A stretch of 64,000 bases of DNA from NCBI RefSeq assembly GCF_900095705.1, contig NZ_LT608324.1, positions 124,001-188,000 of the forward strand, written 5' to 3'. Below the pieces are notes generated by a model, which ran no database searches, had not been told where the DNA came from, and saw only the letters and a list, made by a program, of their open reading frames with translations. Positions 18,456 to 26,757 of this stretch are shown here, one piece after another. Position 1 is the stretch's first letter. Every line of letters starts with the position of its first letter. A program made the translations under genes and the position numbers. The stretch is from Fusobacterium massiliense (lineage in GTDB: Bacteria; Fusobacteriota; Fusobacteriia; Fusobacteriales; Fusobacteriaceae).

Positions 18456-20930
18456 TTACAACAAATCTAATATCTCTTTTTTCTCAAGTAATTTAATTTT
18501 TTTCATTGGAAGTGCTTTTATAAAGGATGAACCATATCTTTTTTTATAAATTCTACTATCCAATATAAATATATTTCCACTATCTGTTTTTTTTCTAATA
18601 AGACGTCCTACACCTTGTTTAAATTTTATAATAGCCTCTGGTAATTGAAAATCACTAAATGAATTTCCTCCATTTTCCTCTATTCTTCTACTAACAGCTG
18701 CAACTACGGGGTCTGTTGGAACTAAAAACGGAAGTTTAACTATAATTACATTACTTAAATTTTCCCCTTGAACATCTACTCCTTCCCAAAAAGAAGTAGT
18801 TCCAAATAAAACTGGGTTTTTCGCCTCTTTAAATTCCTTTATTATATGACTTCTTTGTTTTTCACCATGTAGAAATACTTCAAAACCTAATCTTTTTAAA
18901 TTATTTTGTATTGAATAGTAAATAGCATTCAACATACTGTATGAAGTAAATAAAATGAATGCTTTCCCCTTTGTTTTTTTCAATATATCTAAAATAAACT
19001 TACTTCCATCATTAATAAATGCATTTATATTTTCTGAATCCAATATATCTGTTGGTATATAAACTGACATTTGTTCTTCATAATTAAAGGGAGAGTCTAT
19101 AATTTTTTCTCTACATTTTTCTCCATTAAGCCCCAGAGAATTTTTAAAATATTTAAAACTTCCATCTGTTGCTAAAGTTGCTGAAGCAAAAACTAATCTA
19201 TTTAAATTTTCATATAAAACAGAATTTAATTTTTTCGATATATTAAGAGGTGTTGCTGTTAAAACAACATTTGTTCTCTTAGCATTTATATCTAACCAAT
19301 AAATGTAGTCCTTATCTTCAAAATTATTTATAAAATTAAAGTTCACAATATATTTTTCAAATATTTTTAAGTGATTATCAAAATTTGTAACTTCTGGATT
19401 TTTTTTATCATCAGAAATTATTTGAGAAAGTCTTTTCATTTTTTTATCCAACGAATAAATCTCTCTCAAAAACTCTTCTCTTTTCTCTCTTGTTTTTTCC
19501 AAAAATTTAGATTTATTAACTTCAAAATCATTTAAAGTTTTTCTTATTGGAGTATCGAAAGCATTATTTTCATAAGTTTTTTCAATTTCTGAAAAATAAT
19601 CATCTGACAACTTGTGTAAATTTGAAATTTCTTCTTTTAAATCATTTAAAATTTTAATATACTCTTCACTATTTTCTTCAAGAAGAGACTCATCAAAAGT
19701 AGTTTCCAATTTTCTTAAAGCAGTCTGTTCTCTTTTTTTTGCATTCCTTTTATTATAAATTCTATTTAAAAGTCTTGAAAAAGATATCTTTGAAACTTCA
19801 ACAGAGAAATAACTCCTTGCAACAGACTCTATATTATGAGCTTCGTCAAAAACTACCATATCATATTTAGGTAAAATTAGATATTCACTATCAAATTCTG
19901 TTTCTTCTCTAATATTTAAATCAGCAAAAAATATATGATGGTTTGAAATTAATACTTGAGCCTCCATTTTCTGTTCTCTTGTTTTTACAAAAAAACAACT
20001 TTTCCTATAAGGACATTTTTTCCCCACACATAACTCCGAAGTACTTTGTATTCTTTCCCATACTTCATAAGACACTTCGAATGGTAAATCTGCCTTATCT
20101 CCTGTTTTTGTTTTAGTTCCCCAATCTAATATATATTCTAACTGTTTTTTTTCTTCATCTGTTAAATTATCTATATCTATATTTTTTTTACTATTAATAG
20201 CCAATTCATTAAAAAGTCTTTTACAAAGATAATTACTCCTACCTTTTATTAGATAGTATTTAAAATCTTCTCCTATTACACTTTTTGCTAAAGGAATATC
20301 TTTATGTAGAAGTTGCTCTTGTAAATTAATAGTGTTTGTTGCTATTACAACTTTCCTATCATTTTCAATAGCCCATTTTATAGCAGGTATTAAATATGCC
20401 AAGGTTTTCCCTGTCCCTGTTCCTGCTTCTACAATGACTTTCTTATCATCATTTATACCTTCCTCTATAAATTTAGCCATTTCCTCTTGTTCTTTTCTGT
20501 ATTCAAAATTTTTAATTTCTTCAACTAATTTCCCTTTTTTCGAAAAATAATTATCTATGTTTATTCTATTTAAATATTCTCTTTCTATATCTTGAACAAA
20601 ATAAAAATCATCTAAATCTGAACTTAACAAACAATATCCTATATTTTTATTTATCAAATTTTCACATAGCTCTAGCTCTGCATCACTAGGATAAAGTTGT
20701 TGAGGTTTTGTAGTTCTTATTATTATCTCATTTTTTTTAATATTTTCTAAAATATTCTCAAAATTTTTTCTTTTATAAATTGATAAAAAAAATGGGTTAT
20801 GGATAAGTTCTTCCTCATCTAAAGTTGCCTTTAAAAGAATAGATTTATCTTCATTTTCTTCTAAATATTTTTTTATTTCCAGCAAACTCTCCTCAGAAAA
20901 TCTTTTTCTTATATCCATAACCATTCCCAT
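18456..20930 (-). CDS. dinG: DinG-family ATP-dependent DNA helicase
   Basis: An 824-residue superfamily-2 XPD/DinG-type helicase. Walker A is VEAGTGTGKTLAYLIPA near residue 165, a four-cysteine iron-sulfur motif CVGKKCPYRKSC is near 300, the DEAH box is VVFDEAHNIESV near 355, and the C-terminal motif VI segment is FKQGVGRLIRKK. No N-terminal exonuclease domain is recognisable. ATGs at 20930, 20924 and 20918 are all possible starts. It begins five bases after the DUF1456 gene ends, and is followed by the 7TM-HD gene at 10 bp, so all lie in one operon. Confidence 0.9.
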   Translation of the reverse strand: MGMVMDIRKRFSEESLLEIKKYLEENEDKSILLKATLDEEELIHNPFFLSIYKRKNFENILENIKKNEIIIRTTKPQQLYPSDAELELCENLINKNIGYCLLSSDLDDFYFVQDIEREYLNRINIDNYFSKKGKLVEEIKNFEYRKEQEEMAKFIEEGINDDKKVIVEAGTGTGKTLAYLIPAIKWAIENDRKVVIATNTINLQEQLLHKDIPLAKSVIGEDFKYYLIKGRSNYLCKRLFNELAINSKKNIDIDNLTDEEKKQLEYILDWGTKTKTGDKADLPFEVSYEVWERIQSTSELCVGKKCPYRKSCFFVKTREQKMEAQVLISNHHIFFADLNIREETEFDSEYLILPKYDMVVFDEAHNIESVARSYFSVEVSKISFSRLLNRIYNKRNAKKREQTALRKLETTFDESLLEENSEEYIKILNDLKEEISNLHKLSDDYFSEIEKTYENNAFDTPIRKTLNDFEVNKSKFLEKTREKREEFLREIYSLDKKMKRLSQIISDDKKNPEVTNFDNHLKIFEKYIVNFNFINNFEDKDYIYWLDINAKRTNVVLTATPLNISKKLNSVLYENLNRLVFASATLATDGSFKYFKNSLGLNGEKCREKIIDSPFNYEEQMSVYIPTDILDSENINAFINDGSKFILDILKKTKGKAFILFTSYSMLNAIYYSIQNNLKRLGFEVFLHGEKQRSHIIKEFKEAKNPVLFGTTSFWEGVDVQGENLSNVIIVKLPFLVPTDPVVAAVSRRIEENGGNSFSDFQLPEAIIKFKQGVGRLIRKKTDSGNIFILDSRIYKKRYGSSFIKALPMKKIKLLEKKEILDLL

Positions 20931-20934
20931 CTTT

Positions 20935-21408
20935 CTAATTTCTGTAAAATTCTATTAATCCTTTGAGAAAAACTCTTATATATTTATCTCCACATTCCTT
21001 ATAATTAGAATGTCCTTCTGATCTAAACAAAGCACTTAGTTCCCCATCAGATATTTCTACTCCACCTAAATGAAAAACCTTTTGCATATCATAACTCTTG
21101 AAAGATAATGCTATTCTTAATTTTCTAAGAATTATATTATTCAAATTATTTTTTGTTATTTTTACTTCTTGAACAGGTTTTCCATCTGTTTTTTCTCCTC
21201 TTTTAAATATTATTAATCCATCTAAAAAAGCCATTAAATTTGCATTGTTCAATTTTTTAAAACCTTCATCTATATTTTCTTTTTTTAAATAATCAAGCAC
21301 TTCTTCAACAGATAAATTAACTTTACCTAACTTAAATATTTGAACCATAGTTTTATCTTTTAAATTTAAAGCATATCTCAATCTTCTCAAAAAGTCATTA
21401 TTTGTCAT
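20935..21408 (-). CDS. DUF1456 (YehS-like) family protein
   Basis: A 157-residue protein with two tandem, similar halves, each beginning with L-R-R-L-R-Y-A-L-N or L-R-K-L-R-I-A-L-S followed by a short helical repeat (residues about 6-70 and 90-155). This duplicated pattern is that of the DUF1456/YehS family, of unknown function. It sits 18 bp after proS and five bases before dinG on the same strand. No catalytic motif is visible. Confidence 0.85.
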   Translation of the reverse strand: MTNNDFLRRLRYALNLKDKTMVQIFKLGKVNLSVEEVLDYLKKENIDEGFKKLNNANLMAFLDGLIIFKRGEKTDGKPVQEVKITKNNLNNIILRKLRIALSFKSYDMQKVFHLGGVEISDGELSALFRSEGHSNYKECGDKYIRVFLKGLIEFYRN

Positions 21409-21426
21409 TTTTCCTCTTTTCTTAAA

Positions 21427-23130
21427 TTAATATAATTTTATTAATTCTTTTATTTTAGATATAACTTCAGTTTCTGATATTTCAAAAACTTCATTTGTCT
21501 TTCTTACCTTTACTTCAACAATTCCTTCATCAGCTCTTTTTCCAACTACAACTTTGAAAGGAAATCCAATTAAATCAGCATCTTTAAATTTAAAACCTGG
21601 TTTTTCATCTCTATCATCTATCATAGTATCTATATTTTCATTTTGTAAATCAGTATAAATTTTTTCAGCTAATTTTATTTGAGCTTCATTTTTTACATTC
21701 ACCGGAATCACATCAACAATATATGGTGCTATTGATACAGGCCATATAATCCCATTTTCATCATAGTTTTGCTCTATTGCTGCTGCCATAGTTCTAGTAA
21801 CTCCTATTCCATAGCACCCCATCAACATAACTTGAGTTTGTCCTTTTTCATCAAGATATGTTGCATTCATAGCCTTAGAATATTTATCACCAAGTTTAAA
21901 TATTTGTCCACATTCAATCCCTCTAGCTGAATGAAGTTTTCCACCTGTAATACAATTTTCCCCAGCTTTTGCTGTTCTTATATCATCAATTATATCTGCT
22001 TTATAATCTCTTCCATAATTTACATTAGAATAGTGATAGTCTTTTTGATGAGAACCAACTATCTGATTTGAAACTTCAGGAACTGATAAGTCTGCAACTA
22101 TTTTTACTTCAGTAGGTAGTTTGTATGGCCCAATATATCCTTTTTTCAATCCTAATTTTTCTATTTCTTCATCAGTTGCCATTTCTACTTCTACTGCTTT
22201 TAAAATATTTTTTAATTTTACTTCGTTTACTTCAAAGTCTCCTCTTATAAGAACCATATAAATTTCATCTGTTCCCATATCTTTATACATTAGAGCTTTT
22301 ACAGTCTTATTCATAGGTACATTTAAATATTTTGCAAGTGCTTCTATTGTTGGACAATCTGGTGTATGAACAAGTTCAACTTCTTTTGGTTCTTCTTTTG
22401 GAGGATTTATAAGTTCACTTACAGCTTTTTCAACATTTGCTGCATAGTCTGAACCATCTGAATAAATAATTTCATCTTCTCCTGATTCAGCTAACACTTG
22501 AAACTCTTGTGAACCGCTTCCACCTATATTTCCTGTATCTGCATCAACAGGTCTAAATGTTAGCCCACATCTTGTAAAAATTCTTGAATAAGCATCTCTC
22601 ATATTCAAAAATTCTTCGTCCAATGATTCTTGAGAAGTATGGAAAGAATAAGCATCTTTCATTGTAAACTCTCTACCTCTCATAAGTCCAAATCTAGGTC
22701 TTCTTTCATCTCTAAATTTTGTTTGAATATGATATAAATTAATAGGAAGTGATTTATAAGAAGAAATATCACTTCTTATTATTGCTGTTATCATTTCTTC
22801 TTGTGTTGGAGATAAAACAAAATCTCTTTCGTGTCTATCTTTTAATCTTAACATTTCAGGACCCATTATATTCCATCTTCCACTTTCTTGCCAAAGTTCA
22901 GCCGGTTGAACAACTGGCATTAAAAGTTCTTGAGCTCCTGCTCTATCCATTTCTTCACGAACAATATTTTCTATTTTTCTAATTGTTCTATATCCTAATG
23001 GTAAATATGCATAAATACCACTTGCTAATTTTTTTATCATTCCAGCTCTTAACATCAACTTATGACTAACTATTTCAGCTTCCTTAGGTGTTTCTTTCAA
23101 AGTCTTTATATACGCTTTACTGAATCTCAT
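21427..23130 (-). CDS. proS: Prolyl-tRNA synthetase
   Basis: Class II synthetase charging tRNA-Pro. It has the bacterial-type layout: catalytic core with motif 2 around KFRDERRPRFGLMRGREF near residue 145, an editing (INS) insertion in the middle (VELVHTPDCPTIEALAKYL onward), motif 3 with GCYGIGVTR near 440, and a C-terminal anticodon-binding domain. It is about 567 residues. An in-frame TTG at 23151 lengthens the frame, but GGAGG lies five bases before the ATG at 23130, which is chosen. First gene of the proS-DUF1456-dinG-HD-ybeY-deoD run. Confidence 0.97.
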   Translation of the reverse strand: MRFSKAYIKTLKETPKEAEIVSHKLMLRAGMIKKLASGIYAYLPLGYRTIRKIENIVREEMDRAGAQELLMPVVQPAELWQESGRWNIMGPEMLRLKDRHERDFVLSPTQEEMITAIIRSDISSYKSLPINLYHIQTKFRDERRPRFGLMRGREFTMKDAYSFHTSQESLDEEFLNMRDAYSRIFTRCGLTFRPVDADTGNIGGSGSQEFQVLAESGEDEIIYSDGSDYAANVEKAVSELINPPKEEPKEVELVHTPDCPTIEALAKYLNVPMNKTVKALMYKDMGTDEIYMVLIRGDFEVNEVKLKNILKAVEVEMATDEEIEKLGLKKGYIGPYKLPTEVKIVADLSVPEVSNQIVGSHQKDYHYSNVNYGRDYKADIIDDIRTAKAGENCITGGKLHSARGIECGQIFKLGDKYSKAMNATYLDEKGQTQVMLMGCYGIGVTRTMAAAIEQNYDENGIIWPVSIAPYIVDVIPVNVKNEAQIKLAEKIYTDLQNENIDTMIDDRDEKPGFKFKDADLIGFPFKVVVGKRADEGIVEVKVRKTNEVFEISETEVISKIKELIKLY

Positions 23131-23230
23131 TTTTTCCTCCACTTTTTTCAATAAAATCCTTTATTATTCCTTAGAATTTTATCACAATTTACATTTTTTT
23201 TCTAGTTTATCAATTCAAATATTTTTTACT

Positions 23231-23482
23231 TTACTTTATTTCAAAAATGTCATCTCCTAAAATTATTTCATTGTCATCTGTTAAGATAGCTGGAATACAT
23301 ACATATCCTAATCTCTTCATTTCCTCAAATTCTTTTCTATTATCTCTTAAATAAAGAAATTCTTTTAAATTTCTTATACTTGCTGTAATATCTATAAATT
23401 CATATTTGTAATTTATTTTTTCAAAATACTCCTTCGCTTCAACACAATCTGGACAAAGCATAGTTCCATACATTTTTAACAT
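23231..23482 (-). CDS. Glutaredoxin-related thiol protein
   Basis: An 83-residue thioredoxin-fold protein with the redox motif MLCPDCVEAK near residues 8-17 and the cis-proline region GYVCIPAIL near 62. Length and motif match the short glutaredoxin-like proteins common in fusobacteria and clostridia. Its target is unknown. AAGGAAGG precedes the ATG. Confidence 0.8.
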   Translation of the reverse strand: MLKMYGTMLCPDCVEAKEYFEKINYKYEFIDITASIRNLKEFLYLRDNRKEFEEMKRLGYVCIPAILTDDNEIILGDDIFEIK

Positions 23483-23500
23483 ACATACCTTCCTTTTTTT

Positions 23501-23545
23501 CTGAATCTCTCACGACTAAATAAAGCGTTCTGGCATAATTCATAA
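23501..23545 (-). mobile_element. Solo right-end relic of an IS200/IS605-type element
   Basis: On the minus strand the sequence ATGAATTATGCCAGAACG, a short run, then AGTCGTGAGAG and TTCAG closely matches a second copy at 56273-56320. A terminal hairpin plus TTCA(G/C) end is typical of IS605-family right ends. No transposase or TnpB remains next to it. It lies upstream of the glutaredoxin-like gene. Confidence 0.5.
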
Positions 23546-23560
23546 AATTATACTCTATAC

Positions 23561-24541
23561 TCATATAACAGAGTAAAAAGCAACCTCATTAGCGAAATCC
23601 ATTCTAGCTTTTCCTATAGCTCTTAGATGCTCTAAATTTGCTAGTGCTTCTCCTGTTGCAAACCATTTTTGATTATTAGGAAACTCATCAAAATTATTTG
23701 CTCTATAATCCCAATGCATTTTTCTAGCAATATCAACAGCCGTAAACTTCTCTCCATCTTTTAACAAATTATAGACTTCTTCGTTCCTATCTGCATAATG
23801 TTTTTTTAACTCATCTATTCTAGTTTTTGGATTATCTATTATTCCTCTATGAGCTGAGTAGATAACATCTACCTCCATATTATAAACTTTATCTAAATTT
23901 TTAAGATAAGTCCCCAAAATATCTTCATATTTAAATTCCCAAAAACTTATATTAGGAGTTATTTTATTCAAAATATGATCTCCAGAAAATAAAATTTTAT
24001 GTTGTTTATCATAAATACCAACTTGTCCAGGAGTATGACCACTCAAATCAATAACCTCAAACTTATAATCTCCAAAATCTATAATATCTCCATCTTTAAC
24101 AATTGTAGTATCTAATTTCCCTTTTACACAATATACAAGCCCCGGATGAGTTTCAAAAAATTTAAAATCAGGCTCTATTCCCATAACTTTTAAAGTGGGA
24201 ACAAATCTATCAGCATATAGCTCGTGTTTCATTTGGTTAATATAATCTGTATCTATTTGACTACAATAAACTTTTCCTTGATATTTATTTTTAAATTTTA
24301 GAGCAAGTCCTGAATGATCAGCATGTAAATGAGTTAAAAACATATCTGTTTTCCCAATTTTTGCTCCTAATTCTTCTAAAGCTTCAAAGAATATTTTTTC
24401 ACTTTCTTCATGGTCAAAACCACTATCGATGACTAAAATATTATCTCCATTTTTTATAAAATAGCAATTTAATGCTCTTAAAGGATTTTTTGGTAACGGT
24501 ACTTCAACTAAAAATATATTTTTTTGAATTTCATTTAGCAT
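23561..24541 (-). CDS. MBL-fold metallo-hydrolase
   Basis: A 326-residue metallo-beta-lactamase-fold enzyme with the metal motif THLHADHSGLA near residue 85 (HxHxDH), a further histidine in DLSGHTPGQVG near 165, the bridging Asp of LFSGDHIL near 185, and a late histidine in YSAHRG. A C-terminal helical domain (about 235-326) resembles that of YflN/Rv-type and glyoxalase-II-like hydrolases. The substrate cannot be told from sequence. GAGGTG precedes the ATG. It appears monocistronic. Confidence 0.88.
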   Translation of the reverse strand: MLNEIQKNIFLVEVPLPKNPLRALNCYFIKNGDNILVIDSGFDHEESEKIFFEALEELGAKIGKTDMFLTHLHADHSGLALKFKNKYQGKVYCSQIDTDYINQMKHELYADRFVPTLKVMGIEPDFKFFETHPGLVYCVKGKLDTTIVKDGDIIDFGDYKFEVIDLSGHTPGQVGIYDKQHKILFSGDHILNKITPNISFWEFKYEDILGTYLKNLDKVYNMEVDVIYSAHRGIIDNPKTRIDELKKHYADRNEEVYNLLKDGEKFTAVDIARKMHWDYRANNFDEFPNNQKWFATGEALANLEHLRAIGKARMDFANEVAFYSVI

Positions 24542-24674
24542 ATTTACACCTCTTTCAATAAAAATCTTTTATTCATATTATACAATAAAATAGCTTTTTT
24601 AGATATTATAAAAATATTAATATTTTATTTTAGAGTATTTTATTTAAAAATAGGGGCTAGAATGTGGATATTTT

Positions 24675-24970
24675 ATGGATAAAATTCAGAGAGATATGGA
24701 TGAAATTTCGATAGAGCCTAACACTTGGGATTTACATTCGTCTAATGTAACAGTCTTTTTATTTGGTGGGCAATAGTAAGTGGAATAATAATAGGAGTCT
24801 CTTTTGTTTTTTATTCATATAACTTACAAAAAGTTAAAAACGGTAATCTTTTAGGAATAGTTGCTCTTATAAATATTATTTCAGCAGTATTTTACGGATT
24901 TCTTTTATTATTTAGATACAGCTCTCCTCGTTACAGAGATTGTTTTTTCATTCAACTTTTCAAAAAATAA
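24675..24970 (+). pseudogene. Frameshifted small membrane-protein gene
   Basis: An ATG at 24675 opens MDKIQRDMDEISIEPNTWDL and stops at an in-frame TAG near 24778. A different frame from about 24750 then reads WWAIVSGIIIGVSFVFYSY and GIVALINIISAVFYGFLLLF, two clear membrane spans, to a stop at 24970. The two parts join if one base is restored around 24745-24755. The family is not recognised. The remainder of 24542-25178 holds repeat E and a terminator. Confidence 0.45.
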
Positions 24971-24974
24971 AAAA

Positions 24975-25050
24975 AATCTCCGACGTCCGTATTAGTTCGA
25001 AGATCCTGTATTTATTAAGCTCGTAGAACTCATACGGCTGTCAAGAGACT
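24975..25050 (+). repeat. 76-bp palindromic dispersed element, copy E
   Basis: Full-length forward copy (left end AATCTCC). TATACTTTCC begins at 25070 and runs into the terminator at 25088-25125. Confidence 0.9.
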
Positions 25051-25087
25051 TTATTTTACTATTTAACTTTATACTTTCCTATAAAGC

Positions 25088-25125
25088 AAAAAAGCCTTCA
25101 ACTTTTTGCATGTTCGGGCTTTTTT
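25088..25125. terminator. Bidirectional terminator after the toxin-antitoxin pair
   Basis: AAAAAAGCC pairs with GGCTTTTTT, giving T-runs on both strands. It lies between the broken membrane gene and repeat E on one side and the toxin stop on the other. Confidence 0.8.
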
Positions 25126-25178
25126 GTAGAAATTAAAGTATAAAGTATACATTGATATTAATTAGTATTATTATGTTT

Positions 25179-25445
25179 TTAATTATCATTATAATGCCCT
25201 TTGCACTGTAAGATAATTATAAAATCATTTTCTAACTTATAAACTAATCTATCTTTGTCGTTGATTCTTCTACTATATAGTCCACTAAGATTATTAGTTA
25301 GTTTTTCAGGCTTACCTATTCCATTCAATACACCATTTCTTTCAATATCTTTTATTAGTTCATTTATTTTCTTTAATGTCTTTTTATCTTGACTTTGAAA
25401 ATATAAATATTCTTCCCAAGCTTGAATAGAAAAACTAATTTTCAT
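25179..25445 (-). CDS. Txe/YoeB-type toxin
   Basis: An 88-residue RelE-superfamily ribosome-dependent mRNA interferase. Family landmarks are the N-terminal F-S-I-Q-A-W-E-E-Y, GIGKPEKLTNNLSGLYSRRI in the middle, and KDRLVYKL followed by a C-terminal His/Tyr (GHYND), the catalytic end of YoeB proteins. Its ATG overlaps the stop of the antitoxin gene, so the two are translationally coupled. Confidence 0.92.
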   Translation of the reverse strand: MKISFSIQAWEEYLYFQSQDKKTLKKINELIKDIERNGVLNGIGKPEKLTNNLSGLYSRRINDKDRLVYKLENDFIIILQCKGHYNDN

Positions 25446-25711
25446 TACTCCATAGACTCCAATTCTTCTATAGTTTTCATAATAACTTTACCATCTTTTA
25501 CTTCATCTATTGAGTTTTGTAAGGCTTTTATATTTTCACTTGAATAGAAAGGGTCTATTGATACATTAAAAGGGATTCTCTTTTCTCTTGTTAATTTCTT
25601 GGCAAATATAGTAAATGCAGTTGTTATATTAATACCTAAGTCATTACAAACAATTTCCATTTCTTTTTTCAAATCTTCATCCATTCTAATATTTATTAAT
25701 TTCATCGACAT
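25445..25711 (-). CDS. relB: RelB/DinJ-type antitoxin
   Basis: An 88-residue antitoxin with an N-terminal ribbon-helix-helix domain (KLINIRMDEDLKKEMEIVC) and the DinJ-like segment LGINITTAFTIFAKKLTRE; the C-terminal part should wrap the toxin. AAAGGAGG lies seven bases before the ATG at 25711. The consensus promoter and paired repeats just upstream suggest autoregulation. Confidence 0.9.
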   Translation of the reverse strand: MSMKLINIRMDEDLKKEMEIVCNDLGINITTAFTIFAKKLTREKRIPFNVSIDPFYSSENIKALQNSIDEVKDGKVIMKTIEELESME

Positions 25712-25728
25712 TTTAAAACCTCCTTTAT

Positions 25729-25774
25729 TATCTTTATATTGTATATATTATATCTTTATATTTGAAAAAGTCAA
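25729..25774 (-). promoter_or_regulatory. Toxin-antitoxin promoter with paired operator repeats
   Basis: On the minus strand TTGACT (25769-25774) and TATAAT (25747-25752) are spaced by 16 bases. Two identical 12-bp direct repeats, TATCTTTATATT on the plus strand, lie at 25729-25740 and 25751-25762, 22 bp apart (two helical turns). One abuts the -10 box. They are likely binding sites for the RelB ribbon-helix-helix domain. Confidence 0.7.
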
Positions 25775-25787
25775 GTTTAAAAAATAA

Positions 25788-25863
25788 AGTCTCTGACGTC
25801 CGTATTAGTTCGAAGAGCCTGTGTTCATTGAGCTCGTAGAACTCATACGGCTGTCAAGAGACT
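25788..25863 (+). repeat. 76-bp palindromic dispersed element, copy F
   Basis: Full-length forward copy, one of the closest to the consensus. The flank TATACTTTCC starts at 25883 and leads directly into the T-run of the cold-shock gene terminator. Confidence 0.92.
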
Positions 25864-25900
25864 AATTTTCTTTATTTATTATTATACTTTCCTATAGAAT

Positions 25901-25929
25901 AAAAAAGCTGTTGTATTTCTACAACAGCT
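25901..25929 (-). terminator. Terminator of the cold-shock gene
   Basis: AGCTGTTGTA pairs with TACAACAGCT around a four-base loop, followed on the minus strand by a run of T (25901-25905). Confidence 0.9.
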
Positions 25930-25949
25930 AAAATTCTCTAATAATATTA

Positions 25950-26150
25950 TTATTTAACTATAACTATATTAGAAGCTTGAGGTCCTTTTTGTCCTTCAGT
26001 TATATCAAACTCAACTTCTTGACCTTCAAACAATTCTTTGAATCCTTCTTTTTGAATTTGTGAAAAGTGTGCAAAAACATCTTTTCCATCTTCACCAGTA
26101 ATAAATCCAAACCCTTTTTCTTTGTTAAACCATTTAACAGTACCTTTCAT
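25950..26150 (-). CDS. csp: Cold-shock protein (CSD domain)
   Basis: A 66-residue single-stranded nucleic-acid-binding beta-barrel with RNP1 KGFGFI and RNP2 VFAHF, full-length for bacterial CspA-type RNA chaperones. An upstream ATG at 26165 overlaps the GGAGG ribosome site; the ATG at 26150 with spacing of about seven is the real start. The gene has its own terminator. Confidence 0.96.
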   Translation of the reverse strand: MKGTVKWFNKEKGFGFITGEDGKDVFAHFSQIQKEGFKELFEGQEVEFDITEGQKGPQASNIVIVK

Positions 26151-26330
26151 TTTGTAAACCTCCATAAAAATAAATATGATTAAAAATAAATAACTAACAT
26201 AAATGAATATATCTATAAAAGCATATAGAAATTTAATATTAGAAAAAGGAACTAAAAAGAATCACTTATCACAATATTAAAAGAATAATTCAATCTAAAA
26301 AGTTATATATCTTACCTTGACATATTATAC
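26151..26330 (-). promoter_or_regulatory. Long leader of the cold-shock gene
   Basis: The nearest good -10 box is TATAAT at 26324-26329 on the minus strand, giving a leader of about 165 bases without an ORF. Long 5' leaders that refold with temperature are known for cspA genes; no -35 box is convincing, and the leader role is inferred. From 26331 to 26556 only AT-rich sequence is seen. Confidence 0.35.
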
Positions 26331-26556
26331 TATAAAATTTCATAGATGTATACTATTTTTTTAATTTTTTTTTAAATTTTAAACAATTTATTTAAAAAAT
26401 AAAAATCTTAAGTGAAAATTTAATGACTAAATATAACATTTTATGTTTTTTAGACTTTTTTATAGATTAAAAATAATTTTTAAAATAATAATTGAACTAA
26501 AAATAATCATTTTTGCCTTATTTTTATTAAAAATCATAAGAAAATAAAAAACTGTA

Positions 26557-26584
26557 TTGTTTTTTTTACAAAAAAGTGTAATAT
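26557..26584 (+). promoter_or_regulatory. Probable nox promoter
   Basis: TTGTTT (26557-26562), a 16-base spacer and TAATAT (26579-26584) precede nox. If used, the transcript leader of about 165 bases would carry repeat G as a hairpin just before the ribosome site. Confidence 0.45.
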
Positions 26585-26626
26585 ATAAATAGTTAAGAAA
26601 TTATATTAATTAAGTATATAAAAAAA

Positions 26627-26702
26627 AGTCTCTGACGTCCGTATTAGTTCGAAGAGCCTGTGTTTATTGAGCTCGTAGAACTCATACGGCTGTCAAGAGA
26701 CT
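26627..26702 (+). repeat. 76-bp palindromic dispersed element, copy G
   Basis: Full-length forward copy lying between divergent genes. Its flank (TATACTTTCT from 26720) runs straight into the nox ribosome site, the only copy placed in a 5' leader this close to a start codon. Confidence 0.92.
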
Positions 26703-26757
26703 AATTTTTATATTAAATTTATACTTTCTTAGAGAATAAAAAAAAGGAGAGATTGTA

